A DNA stretch of 45,990 nt from Cryobacterium sp. PH31-AA6. GTDB taxonomy: Bacteria > Actinomycetota > Actinomycetes > Actinomycetales > Microbacteriaceae. Of this stretch, positions 32,262 through 40,817 are shown in pieces (position 1 is the first letter of the stretch; the number at the start of each line of letters is the position of its first letter). A program made the translations under genes and the position numbers. Location of the stretch: positions 1 to 45,990 of the forward strand of contig NZ_JASISS010000025.1 of the NCBI RefSeq assembly GCF_030063195.1, given 5' to 3'. Under the pieces are notes generated by a model. It ran no database searches. It was not told the DNA's origin and worked only from the letters and a program-made list of their open reading frames with translations.

Positions 32262-33191
32262 CTAGTCGGCGTGCGGTGCAGCGTCCGCGGCGCCCGCCGG
32301 GCCGGAACCCGTGGCGGCCCAGAAGTCGTCGAGCACGGCGGCGGTGCCGGCCGGATTCTCCAGCTGGGGCGAGTGGGCCGCGTCCGGGATGACGGAGTAC
32401 CGCCCGTCGAGAAGCAGCGCCATGGTGCGCTGCCACTCCTGCGGCCAGGCGTCGTCTGCGGCGCCGTGGGCGACGAGCACGGGCAGCCCGGTGGCGAGCA
32501 GCTCGCCGGTGCTGTCGGTGTCATCGGAGAGGATCTCGGCGCCGGATATCAGGTTCTCGTCGCTGGTGCGCCCCATCCGCAGTCGACGGAACGCCTCATC
32601 GGTGGTGAGCGCGGAATCGGGGCGGCCGACGGTCTGCGGGTTGTCCTCGTTCCACCAGGCTTCCGAGCCCCGCGAACGCACGATGTCGGCCTCCCGGTCC
32701 AGTCGCCCGGCCCAGCCGTGCGGGCCGGAGCACAGCATCGTGAGGTCGGCGAAGCCGCCGGGGGAGGCGATCACCGCGGCTCGGGCCACGACCCCGCCGA
32801 AGCTGTGGCCCAGCAGATGCACGGGCCGACCGTCGCCGACTAGTTCTGCCACGGCGAGCACGTCGCCGGCGAACCGATCGAGGGTGTAGTTTTCGGACCC
32901 GGCAGGCGCCGCCGAATCGGCCTGGCCGCGCTGGCTGTAACTCCAGGCGTCCCAGCCCAGCTCGGCCAGCAGCGGAAGGAACCCGGTGAAGTCCTCCTTG
33001 GAGCCCGTGAAGCCGGGCACGAGCAGCACGACGCCGCGGGCCGGGGCGTCCGGCCGGGAGCGGATCGCGGTCAGGCGACCGACCGGCAGGTCGAGGCCCA
33101 GGTGGGCGACGGCATCCGTCGGCGGAACCGGGAGGGTTCCGAACGGGGCCACGGCCGGCCAGCCGGCGGCGGTCATATCGCGCTCCGTCAT
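32262..33191 (-). CDS. Alpha/beta hydrolase
   Basis: A 309-residue alpha/beta hydrolase. The oxyanion region is LLVPGFTGSKEDF, the nucleophile Ser lies in LLGHSFGGVVA, the acid Asp in LVAHGAADDAW and the His in VIPDAAHSPQLENP. The start ATG 33191 shares its A with the stop of the upstream TetR gene (TGATG), so the two are cotranslated. The pair suggests that the TetR protein controls the enzyme. Substrate is unknown. Confidence 0.88.
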   Translation of the reverse strand: MTERDMTAAGWPAVAPFGTLPVPPTDAVAHLGLDLPVGRLTAIRSRPDAPARGVVLLVPGFTGSKEDFTGFLPLLAELGWDAWSYSQRGQADSAAPAGSENYTLDRFAGDVLAVAELVGDGRPVHLLGHSFGGVVARAAVIASPGGFADLTMLCSGPHGWAGRLDREADIVRSRGSEAWWNEDNPQTVGRPDSALTTDEAFRRLRMGRTSDENLISGAEILSDDTDSTGELLATGLPVLVAHGAADDAWPQEWQRTMALLLDGRYSVIPDAAHSPQLENPAGTAAVLDDFWAATGSGPAGAADAAPHAD

Positions 33192-33919
33192 CAGGCTCCC
33201 AACGACGGCGCCGACCCTGTTCCCGTCGCCGGCGGGCGGGCTGCGGCACGCTTGCCGCGCCGGGACAGTCCGTGCACGGCCGCCTGGAATTCGCGGGCCG
33301 CCAGCGGGCGCCCAGGCAGCTTCGGCCGGTCCAGGTCCTTCGCGCGCAGACCGTCGAGCACGATCGAGAGCTGACGGCGCCACTGGCCCGTGTAGCCGCC
33401 GCCCAGCGTGCCGAGGGAGCCGACCATCGTGACGAGCACGGCGAGGTCGACCGCGTCGACGTCCTGGCGCAGCGTGCCGTCGCGCTTGGCCTGGGCCACC
33501 AGGGACGCGATCGCGGTCTTGAATTCCTTGCCCTTGCCCAGGGTGGGGTCGATCGTCTCCATCCGCTTGAGGATCGCCGGGAGCGCGGGGTCGGCGACGA
33601 GCCATTCGGCCACCCGCTCGGTGTAGACGACGATGCCCTCCCACGCCGTCGGAGCGGCCGTGATCTCGTCCTTCACTGTGGCGAGCTCGGCGAGGGCGAT
33701 CTCGTGCAGGGCACGGATGAGGTCGTCTCTGGTCGGGAAGTTGCGGTAGAGGGTGGCCACGCCGACGTCGGCCCGGCGGGCGATTTCCTCCAGGGACGCG
33801 TCGACACCGTGCACGGCGATCAGGGCGCGCGCCTCCAGGAGGAGACGTTCGCGGTTCTGTCTGGCGTCACGCCGTCTCGGCTGCGCCCCGTCCTGCTGGG
33901 TCTGCTCGGGCGAAGTCAT
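33191..33919 (-). CDS. TetR/AcrR-family regulator
   Basis: A 242-residue regulator. The N-terminal helix-turn-helix spans about 18-65: NRERLLLEARALIAVHGVDASLEEIARRADVGVATLYRNFPTRDDLI, a textbook TetR motif. The ligand domain follows, with a basic/Pro-rich C-terminus of about 40 residues beyond the usual length. ATG 33919 is used because earlier residues are not family-like. It is divergent from the kynA operon, 161 bp apart, so control of both flanks is possible. Confidence 0.9.
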   Translation of the reverse strand: MTSPEQTQQDGAQPRRRDARQNRERLLLEARALIAVHGVDASLEEIARRADVGVATLYRNFPTRDDLIRALHEIALAELATVKDEITAAPTAWEGIVVYTERVAEWLVADPALPAILKRMETIDPTLGKGKEFKTAIASLVAQAKRDGTLRQDVDAVDLAVLVTMVGSLGTLGGGYTGQWRRQLSIVLDGLRAKDLDRPKLPGRPLAAREFQAAVHGLSRRGKRAAARPPATGTGSAPSLGA

Positions 33920-34080
33920 GGGCTTGATTCTAGGACCCCAACCTCCGACTTGGCGGAGGGGATCCTCCACGACCGGAGTTTGCGGGTCGTCATGTTGCGT
34001 CCACCGGCGTGTCCCACGAGAATGCAGTCAACCAAACCTGGCACTGCGGCCCGATGTCTGTCGTGCGGAACGGAGCACGC

Positions 34081-34935
34081 ATGTCCGCCCTGAACAACAC
34101 CCGGGACTTCGATCCGGAGATCGTGACCGATTTCCGGGACCGGATGAGCTACGGCTCCTACCTCGACCTGGACACCCTCCTCAGCGCCCAGAACCCGGTG
34201 AGCTCACCGGAACACCATGACGAACTCCTGTTCATCATCCAGCACCAGACCACCGAACTCTGGCTCAAACTCGTGCTGCACGAGCTGCGGGCCGCCACGG
34301 AGCACCTCCGCCGTGACCGCATCTCCCCCGCCCTCAAGTGCATCGCCAGGGTCAAGCACATCCAGCGCACGCTGACCGAGCAATGGTCCGTGCTCGCCAC
34401 CCTCACGCCGAGCGAATACGCCGAGTTCAGGGGGGTGCTCGGCAACTCGTCCGGGTTCCAGTCCTACCAGTATCGGGCCGTGGAGTTCGCGCTCGGCAAC
34501 AAGAACCGGCGCATGCTCACCGTGTTCGAGAGCGACCCCGTGGGGCACGCGCTGCTCACCGAGATGCTCGAGGCGCCCAGCATCTACGACGAGTTCCTGC
34601 GCTACCTGCACCGCCAGGGCTTCTCGATCCCGACCGAGGTGCTCGAGCGGGACGTGACGGAGGCGTGGGTGCTGCATCCGGAGCTGGTGGCGGTTTTCCG
34701 GACGATCTACGAGAACGCCACCCTGCACTGGGGCGCCTACGAGGCCTGCGAGGAGCTCGTCGACCTCGAGGACAACTTCCAGCTCTGGCGGTTCCGCCAC
34801 CTGAAGACGGTGCAGCGCATCATCGGGATGAAACACGGCACCGGCGGGTCGAGCGGAGCCGCGTTCCTGCAGAAGGCGCTCGAGCTCACGTTCTTCCCCG
34901 AGCTGTTCGCCGTGCGCACGGAGCTCGGCAGTTGA
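34081..34935 (+). CDS. kynA: Tryptophan 2,3-dioxygenase
   Basis: A 284-residue heme dioxygenase that opens the indole ring of L-tryptophan to N-formylkynurenine. Family motifs: [44 protein letters not shown], and the C-terminal [21 protein letters not shown] with the proximal heme His in FRHLKTV, followed by [14 protein letters not shown] 34081 has CGGAGC upstream and fits family length better than 34009 or 34054. First gene of a kynA-amidohydrolase-kynU operon. Confidence 0.95.
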   Translation: MSALNNTRDFDPEIVTDFRDRMSYGSYLDLDTLLSAQNPVSSPEHHDELLFIIQHQTTELWLKLVLHELRAATEHLRRDRISPALKCIARVKHIQRTLTEQWSVLATLTPSEYAEFRGVLGNSSGFQSYQYRAVEFALGNKNRRMLTVFESDPVGHALLTEMLEAPSIYDEFLRYLHRQGFSIPTEVLERDVTEAWVLHPELVAVFRTIYENATLHWGAYEACEELVDLEDNFQLWRFRHLKTVQRIIGMKHGTGGSSGAAFLQKALELTFFPELFAVRTELGS

Positions 34936-34957
34936 GCCGCAGGCTGGGCGCCACCGC

Positions 34958-35905
34958 ATGACCGGCACCGTCTATCCCGGCTTCCTCGACGCGCACGTGC
35001 ACCTCGCCCTGATCGACCCGTCACTCCTGGCGGCGGGCGGAATCGGCAGGGTGCTCGACCTCGGCGGCCCGCACCCGACGCCGGATGCCGGCGGCCCCGG
35101 CCCACGGGCGACCTTCGCCGGCCAGTTCCTCACCGCACCGGGCGGCTACCCGGCCAGGCAGGACTGGACACCGTCCGGCAGCGTGCGCGAGGTGACCGGC
35201 GCCGCGGATGCCGCGGCCGCCGTGGACGGGCAGCTCGCGGCCGGCGCAGCCGTGATCAAGGTCACCCTGAACTCGGCGGCGGGGCCGGTGCTGCCTGGCG
35301 ACGTGCTCGCGGCGATCGTCGCGAGAGCCCACGAGCGGGGCGTGCCGGTCGTTGCCCACGCCGAGGGTCCCGGCCAGGCCCGCGCCGCCTTCGACCTGGG
35401 GGTCGACGCCCTCGCACACACCCCATTCGACGAGCCGCTGGACGCCGACCTCATCGGCGCCATGGCCGGGCGGATGACCTGGATCAGCACCCTCGACGTC
35501 CACGGCTGGGGTCGGCGTGACCCGGCCTTCGCCACCGCGAGCGACAACCTGCGCCGGTTCCACGCCGCCGGCGGCCAGGTGCTCTACGGCACTGACCTCG
35601 GCAACGGGCCGCTTCCGACCGGACTCAACCGGCGCGAACTCGACGCCCTGCTGGCCTGCGGGCTCACCCCCGACGACCTCCTCCGCGCCCTGACTATCGA
35701 CTCCATCGGCGCCTTTCCGGCCGCGCTGCCGCGGCCAGGCGTCGGGCATCCCGTCACGCTCATCCCCGGCGACCGACCGGGCGACGCGCGAGGCTTCACC
35801 GCCTGGCTGTGCACGGCCCGCGTGGTCCCGGCTGCGGCTGCCCGGGAAGTCGGTCATCATAGGAGCGTGCCGCCCCAGCCGTCCGAACCCGAGGAAGCCC
35901 GATGA
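34958..35905 (+). CDS. Metal-dependent amidohydrolase in kynurenine operon
   Basis: A 315-residue TIM-barrel amidohydrolase. It starts almost directly at the first metal motif FLDAHVHL, so the usual N-terminal beta-sandwich is absent. Further ligands: Lys in AAVIKVTL, His in VVAHAEG, His in ALAHTPF and Asp in LYGTDLGNG. It lies 22 bp after kynA and overlaps kynU by 4 bp. No KynB-type formamidase is present in the operon, so this protein may hydrolyse N-formylkynurenine to kynurenine. That is a context inference. Related enzymes act on other cyclic amides. Confidence 0.85.
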   Translation: MTGTVYPGFLDAHVHLALIDPSLLAAGGIGRVLDLGGPHPTPDAGGPGPRATFAGQFLTAPGGYPARQDWTPSGSVREVTGAADAAAAVDGQLAAGAAVIKVTLNSAAGPVLPGDVLAAIVARAHERGVPVVAHAEGPGQARAAFDLGVDALAHTPFDEPLDADLIGAMAGRMTWISTLDVHGWGRRDPAFATASDNLRRFHAAGGQVLYGTDLGNGPLPTGLNRRELDALLACGLTPDDLLRALTIDSIGAFPAALPRPGVGHPVTLIPGDRPGDARGFTAWLCTARVVPAAAAREVGHHRSVPPQPSEPEEAR

Positions 35906-37260
35906 CCCCCAGCACCGACACCAACCACGCCGGCCTCGGCGGCCAGGATGCCCAGCTCGCCTTCGCGCGCCGGATGGACCGCATCGATGGCCTCGCCCAC
36001 TACCGCCGCCAGTTCGTCGGCACGGAGACCGTCGGCGACGCCACCCCGAACCCGTTCGCCTACCTCGACGGCAACTCACTCGGCCGGCCCACCCTGGCCA
36101 GCGTGGCCCGAATCACCGAGTTCCTCACCCACGATTGGGGCACCCGGTTGATTCGCGGCTGGGATGACGAGTGGATGGACCTCCCCCTGAAGATCGGTGA
36201 CGACCTCGGCCACGCCGCCCTGGGCGCCGCGCCCGGCCAGGTGTTCGTCGGCGACTCCACCACCGTGCTGCTCTACAAGCTGGCGCGCGCGGCCGTGGAC
36301 TACCGCCGGATCGACAACGTTCCCGTGCGCACCGAGATCGTGCTCGACACCGACAATTTCCCCACCGACCGCTACCTGCTCGAGGGCATCGCCGCCGAAC
36401 GCGGGTTGACCCTCAACTGGATCCACTCCGATCCGGCCTCCGGGGTCACCGTTGACCAGGTTCGGCACGCGGTCGGCCCGCAGACCGCCCTCGTGCTGCT
36501 CAGCCACGTCGCCTACCGCTCCGGCTTCCTCGCCGACATGCGGGCGATCACCGAGGTCGTGCACGCGGCGGGCGGGCTGGTGCTCTGGGACCTCAGCCAC
36601 TCGGTCGGGTCCGTGCCGGTCGAACTCGATCTCTGCGACGTCGACCTGGCCGTCGGCTGCAGCTACAAATATCTGAACGGCGGACCGGGCGCCCCCGCGT
36701 TCGGTTACGTCCGGCACGACCTGCAGGACGTGCTCACCCAGCCGGTCCAGGGCTGGATGGGAACCAAGGACGTCTTCACGATGGGCCCGGGCTACGTGCC
36801 GGCCGACGGCATCCGTCGTTTCATGAGCGGCACACCCGCCGTCGTGGGCATGCTCGCCATGCAGGACACGATCGCCATGATCGAGGAGGCCGGCATCGAC
36901 CAGGTGCGCGCGAAATCGGTGGCGCTCACCGAGTTCGCGCTGAGCCTCGTCGACAGCTGGCTGGCGCCGCTTGGCGTGCGGGTGGCCTCACCTCGGGAGC
37001 ACACGCACCGGGGTGGGCACGTCACGATCAACCACCCCGCCATGCGCCAGGTCACGAAGACGCTCTGGGAGCACGATGTGATCCCGGATTTCCGGGGCCC
37101 CGACGCCCTGCGGATCGGGCTCTCGCCGCTCAGCACCAGCTTCGTCGAGACCTTCGAGGGCGTCGCCGCGATCCGCGACGTGCTCCGTGGGGTGCTGCTC
37201 GGTCAGAGCGGGCTGGCGGCAGACACCGACGCCGGGCGCGGCACCGCGGCTGCCCTGTAG
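35902..37260 (+). CDS. kynU: Kynureninase
   Basis: A 452-residue PLP enzyme cleaving kynurenine to anthranilate and alanine. Motifs: FAYLDGNSLGRPT, the DNFPTDRYLLEG segment, DLSHSVGSVPVELD with the PLP Asp, and the PLP lysine in CSYKYLNGGPGAPAF. ISxxxRGGHV-like HRGGHVTI lies near the C-terminus. The ATG overlaps the preceding stop (ATGA). With kynA it completes tryptophan breakdown to anthranilate, which could feed catabolism or NAD synthesis; no 3-hydroxylase (kmo) or hao gene is in view. Confidence 0.95.
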   Translation: MTPSTDTNHAGLGGQDAQLAFARRMDRIDGLAHYRRQFVGTETVGDATPNPFAYLDGNSLGRPTLASVARITEFLTHDWGTRLIRGWDDEWMDLPLKIGDDLGHAALGAAPGQVFVGDSTTVLLYKLARAAVDYRRIDNVPVRTEIVLDTDNFPTDRYLLEGIAAERGLTLNWIHSDPASGVTVDQVRHAVGPQTALVLLSHVAYRSGFLADMRAITEVVHAAGGLVLWDLSHSVGSVPVELDLCDVDLAVGCSYKYLNGGPGAPAFGYVRHDLQDVLTQPVQGWMGTKDVFTMGPGYVPADGIRRFMSGTPAVVGMLAMQDTIAMIEEAGIDQVRAKSVALTEFALSLVDSWLAPLGVRVASPREHTHRGGHVTINHPAMRQVTKTLWEHDVIPDFRGPDALRIGLSPLSTSFVETFEGVAAIRDVLRGVLLGQSGLAADTDAGRGTAAAL

Positions 37261-37299
37261 AATCGTGGAATCCACCCCCTGACGTCTCCGGAGTGAACC

Positions 37300-37569
37300 A
37301 TGCCAACAATCGTCGTAGAAGTTATGCCCAAGGCCGAGCTGCTTGACCCGCAGGGCAAGGCCGTCGCCGGCGCTCTCGGTCGCCTCGGCAAGAGCCGGTA
37401 CACCAGCGTTCGCCTGGGCAAGCGGTTCGAGATCACCGTGGACGGCCACGTGGACGATGCCGTGCTGGCCGAGGTCACGGAACTCGCCGACACCGTGCTC
37501 TCCAACTCCGTGATCGAGGACGTCGTCGGCATCCACGTGCTGGAGGCACCCGCCGGAGAGACCCACTGA
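37300..37569 (+). CDS. purS: FGAM synthase subunit PurS
   Basis: An 89-residue small subunit of formylglycinamidine ribonucleotide synthase, which channels ammonia from PurQ to PurL. It has [21 protein letters not shown], a typical PurS helix, then [13 protein letters not shown] precedes the ATG. The stop overlaps the purQ ATG (TGATG). Confidence 0.96.
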   Translation: MPTIVVEVMPKAELLDPQGKAVAGALGRLGKSRYTSVRLGKRFEITVDGHVDDAVLAEVTELADTVLSNSVIEDVVGIHVLEAPAGETH

Positions 37570-38267
37570 TGCGCGTCGGCGTCGTCACCTTCCCCGGCTC
37601 GCTCGACGATCGCGACGCCCAGCGCGCCATCCGTCTGGCCGGCGCGGAGCCGGTCGCCCTCTGGCACGGCGAGCACGACCTGCACGGCGTCGACGCCCTG
37701 GTGCTGCCGGGCGGCTTCAGCTACGGCGACTACCTGCGCTGCGGGGCCATCGCCAGCCTGTCCCCGATCATGGCCGAGGTCATCGACGCGGCCAACAAGG
37801 GGATGCCGGTGCTCGGCATCTGCAACGGCTTCCAGATGCTCGCCGAGGCGCACCTGCTCGAGGGCGGACTGATCCGCAACGACCACGGCCTCTTCATCTG
37901 CCGCGACCAGAAGCTGCGGGTCGAGAACAACAGCACCGACTGGACCGGCGACTTCGAGGCCGGCCAGGAGATCACCATCCCGCTCAAGAACGGCGAGGGC
38001 GGCTTCATCGCCTCGGCCGAGACGCTGGAGCGGCTCGAGGGCGAAGGCCGCGTCGTCGTGCGTTACCTCGACGTCAACCCGAACGGCTCCCTGAACGACA
38101 TCGCGGGCGTGACGAATGCCCGCGGCAATGTCGTCGGTCTGATGCCGCACCCCGAGCACGCGGTCGAGCCTGGCTTCGGTCCCGACACCTCCGACGCCAT
38201 GCGCAGCGGCGTCGACGGGCTCTCCTTCTTCACCTCGGCGATCACCCGGATGCTCACCCCCGCCTAG
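37569..38267 (+). CDS. purQ: FGAM synthase glutaminase subunit PurQ
   Basis: A 232-residue class I glutamine amidotransferase. The nucleophile Cys is in [10 protein letters not shown], and the His/Glu pair lies in [10 protein letters not shown]. The N-terminus [20 protein letters not shown] is typical. It is translated by overlap with purS. purL, the usual next gene, is absent. A large inverted repeat and a leftward gene follow, so purL must be elsewhere. Confidence 0.96.
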   Translation: MRVGVVTFPGSLDDRDAQRAIRLAGAEPVALWHGEHDLHGVDALVLPGGFSYGDYLRCGAIASLSPIMAEVIDAANKGMPVLGICNGFQMLAEAHLLEGGLIRNDHGLFICRDQKLRVENNSTDWTGDFEAGQEITIPLKNGEGGFIASAETLERLEGEGRVVVRYLDVNPNGSLNDIAGVTNARGNVVGLMPHPEHAVEPGFGPDTSDAMRSGVDGLSFFTSAITRMLTPA

Positions 38268-38299
38268 TCCGTTCCCCGCGAGCAACTCGCGCCAGACCC

Positions 38300-38362
38300 C
38301 GCTGAGGCGCGGAAAAGACACCCTCCCAGCGCCCGCCAGGGTGCTTTTTCCGCGCCTCAGCG
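38300..38362. terminator. Large inverted repeat, probable bidirectional terminator
   Basis: Arms 38300-38324 and 38338-38362 pair at 23 of 25 positions around a 13-base loop. The outer parts are CGCTGAGGCGCGGAAAA and TTTTTCCGCGCCTCAGCG. It sits between convergent purQ and the PhnB-like gene. The internal A- and T-runs lie in the stem rather than after it, so it may be a mobile-type repeat that also ends transcription. Confidence 0.75.
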
Positions 38363-38386
38363 ACCGCGCGTCTCAGGCCGCGCGCC

Positions 38387-38857
38387 TCAGGCCGCGTAGG
38401 CGGCGCGCAGCTCGGCGATGTCGATCTTCGCCATGGCGAGCATCGCCTGCATGACCCGGCCGGAACGCTCCCGGTCGGGGTCGCCGAGCAGCTCCCCGAG
38501 AAGCGGCGGCACAATCTGCCAGGACAGCCCGAACCGGTCCTTCAACCAGCCGCAGCGGCCGGGCTCGCCACCCTCGGTGAGCCTCGACCAGAGGTCATCG
38601 ATCACGGGCTGGGTGTCGGCTCGCACGAAGAAAGAGATTGCCTCCGTGAACGGGAACTGGGGCCCTCCGTTGAGGGCCTGGAACTCCAGCCCGTCGAGCG
38701 CGAACGACACCGCCATGGCCGTTCCGCCGACTCCCGGCATGTCGTCGGGGTAGCGCGAGACGCTCCGCAACTCGGAATTAGGAAACACCGACACGTAGAA
38801 CGTGGCGGCCTCCTCGGCCTGGCTGTCGAACCAGAGAAACGGGCTGATCGTTGGCAT
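38387..38857 (-). CDS. VOC-family PhnB/3-demethylubiquinone methyltransferase-like protein
   Basis: A 156-residue protein of the PhnB-like VOC branch. It begins TISPFLWFDSQAEEAATFYVSVFPNS, contains FQALNGGPQFPFTEAISFFV, and ends with DRFGLSWQIVPPLLGELL and VMQAMLAMAKIDIAEL. These features are constant in this widespread family, often mislabelled as a methyltransferase. Its biochemical role is unknown. Confidence 0.9.
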   Translation of the reverse strand: MPTISPFLWFDSQAEEAATFYVSVFPNSELRSVSRYPDDMPGVGGTAMAVSFALDGLEFQALNGGPQFPFTEAISFFVRADTQPVIDDLWSRLTEGGEPGRCGWLKDRFGLSWQIVPPLLGELLGDPDRERSGRVMQAMLAMAKIDIAELRAAYAA

Positions 38858-39035
38858 GCTTGCTCCTGGCTTCGAGGACCCCCTTGCGCAGGTCGTGATG
38901 AAACGGATCCGACCTCGATCGTAGTGAACGGTCCCGCGCCGGGCTAGGGGGAGACGTCACTCCGCCGGAGCGTAGTCTGAGGTCACCGGCCAAACGGTCG
39001 ACAATGATGTTCCGTGGCGAAGAAGAGAGCGTGTG

Positions 39036-39224
39036 ATGAGCGGCAAATACGAAGTGTATGTCGACAGATCCGGCGGCTACCAGTTCAGGCTCAAGGCCAA
39101 CAACGGTGAGGTCATCGCCACGTCGGAAAGTTATATGACCAAGGCCGCTGCGATCAAGGGGATCGAATCCCTGAAGTCCCACGTCAAGTCCCACGTCGTC
39201 GACCTGACGGAACCAGCCAGCTGA
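39036..39224 (+). CDS. YegP-type DUF1508 protein
   Basis: A 62-residue single DUF1508 repeat: KYEVYVDRSGGYQFRLKANNGEVIATSESYMTKAAAIKGIESLK, with the family's F-x-x-K-x-x-N-G-x-x-I-x-x-S pattern. E. coli YegP has two such repeats; this has one. ATG 39036 follows AAGAGAG. Function is unknown. Confidence 0.93.
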   Translation: MSGKYEVYVDRSGGYQFRLKANNGEVIATSESYMTKAAAIKGIESLKSHVKSHVVDLTEPAS

Positions 39225-39231
39225 CACGGAA

Positions 39232-39270
39232 ATCGCCGCTCACCCGGCACAGCGTGCGGTGAACGGCGAT
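39232..39270. terminator. Bidirectional hairpin between DUF1508 and aldehyde dehydrogenase genes
   Basis: ATCGCCGCTCACC (39232-39244) pairs with GGTGAACGGCGAT (39258-39270), 12 of 13 positions, loop 13 bases. The genes on both sides converge on it. Confidence 0.7.
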
Positions 39271-39287
39271 CCCGTCGATCGGGCGGC

Positions 39288-40697
39288 TCAGCCGTTGATC
39301 ACCTGGGGCACTCCGAGCGCTTTGAGGCCGTCGACGCCGAACTCCAGGCCGTAGCCGGACTGCTTGGATCCGCCGAAGGGGATCATCGGGTGCACTCCGC
39401 CGTGCCCGTTGATCCAGACCGTCCCGGTTTCGAGCCGCGCCGCCACTTCGCGCGCCTTCGCGAGGTCGGAGGACCAGACCGATCCGCCGAGCCCGACGTC
39501 GACGCCGTTCGCCTGCGCGATGACGTCGTCGAGGTCGGTGTAACGGATGATCGGCAGGACCGGCCCGAACTGCTCCTCCATGACGAGCGGGTTGGCGTTG
39601 TCGATGTCGGCGATGAGCGTGGCCGGGTAGAAGTAGCCCGGCTGGTCCAGCTTCGGGTCCCCACCGAGGAGCACGCGTGCGCCGGATGCCTTCGCGGCGT
39701 CGACGAGGCGGGACACGATGTCGAACTGCGCCTTGTTCTGCAGCGGGCCGAGCACGTTCTGCTCGTCCAGTCCGACCCCCATGGGCATGGCCGCGGCGAC
39801 CGCGGTCAGCTCGGTGCAGACGGCGTCGTAGATGTCGTCGTGCACGTAGAGCCGCTTGAGGGCGGCGCAGGTCTGGCCGGTGTTGATGAAGGCACCCCAG
39901 AACAGGCCCTCGGCGATCGCCTTCGGGTCGGCGTCGGCGAGAACAATACCGGCGTCGTTGCCGCCCAGCTCGAGGGTGAGGCGCTTGACCGTGTCGGCGG
40001 AGCTCTTGATGATTGCCTTGCCGGTGGCGGTCGAGCCGGTGAACATGACCTTGCCGATGTCCGGGTGGCCGGAGAGGCGCGCGCCAACCTCGCGGTCACC
40101 GCAGACGACGGTCAGCAGACCGGCCGGCAGCACCTGATTCATCACCGCGACCAGGGCCAGCACGCTCAGGGGCGTGTATTCCGACGGCTTGACCACGACG
40201 GCGTTGCCCATCCGCAGCGCGGGGGCGATCTGCCAGATCGCGATCATCATCGGCCAGTTCCACGGTCCGATCGCGCCGACGACACCGATTGCGCGGTAGT
40301 GCATCTCGGCGTGGACCTGGCCGTCATCGACGACGACCTCGGCCTCGAGCGGGGTGGCGGCGGTGGCACGCAGCCAGGCGGAGCAGGCTCCGACCTCGAA
40401 CCGGGCGTTCGGCCCGTTGAGCGGCTTGCCCTGTTCCCGGGACAGGAGCTGGGCGAGCGGCTCAGCGGAGGCGTCGATGGCGTCGGCAACCCGGTTCAGG
40501 ATCGCGATGCGTTCCGGGTGGCCCAGGGCCGCCCAGGCCGGCTGGGCCGCGACGGCCGTGGCAACGGCGCGGTCGAGATCGTCGACGGTGTCTACGGGGG
40601 CCAGGCCGACAACGGCTCCCGTCGCGGGGTCGAGGATCTCCCTCGTCGGTCCCGACTTCGGTGTGATCGTCGCGAGAAGAGCGTCGTAGGTGTCCAT
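39288..40697 (-). CDS. Aldehyde dehydrogenase family protein
   Basis: A 469-residue NAD(P)-dependent aldehyde dehydrogenase. GPWNWPMMIAIWQIAPALRMGNAVVVKPSE forms the cofactor site, GSTATGK the dinucleotide loop, LELGGNDA carries the general-base Glu, and the nucleophile Cys is in NTGQTCAALKR. Substrate is unclear; the neighbours do not form an obvious pathway. ATG 40697 matches family N-termini. Confidence 0.93.
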   Translation of the reverse strand: MDTYDALLATITPKSGPTREILDPATGAVVGLAPVDTVDDLDRAVATAVAAQPAWAALGHPERIAILNRVADAIDASAEPLAQLLSREQGKPLNGPNARFEVGACSAWLRATAATPLEAEVVVDDGQVHAEMHYRAIGVVGAIGPWNWPMMIAIWQIAPALRMGNAVVVKPSEYTPLSVLALVAVMNQVLPAGLLTVVCGDREVGARLSGHPDIGKVMFTGSTATGKAIIKSSADTVKRLTLELGGNDAGIVLADADPKAIAEGLFWGAFINTGQTCAALKRLYVHDDIYDAVCTELTAVAAAMPMGVGLDEQNVLGPLQNKAQFDIVSRLVDAAKASGARVLLGGDPKLDQPGYFYPATLIADIDNANPLVMEEQFGPVLPIIRYTDLDDVIAQANGVDVGLGGSVWSSDLAKAREVAARLETGTVWINGHGGVHPMIPFGGSKQSGYGLEFGVDGLKALGVPQVING

Positions 40698-40817
40698 GGG
40701 TCCTCCACTGTGAGTCCGTTAGTACCCTGACCGTATCCAGCCGGGGTGCCGCCCGGTTTGTTGGAGCGCGCACCGCGGTTGTCGGATGGTGCAGACCCCG
40801 CCGCGGTGACGCTCTCG

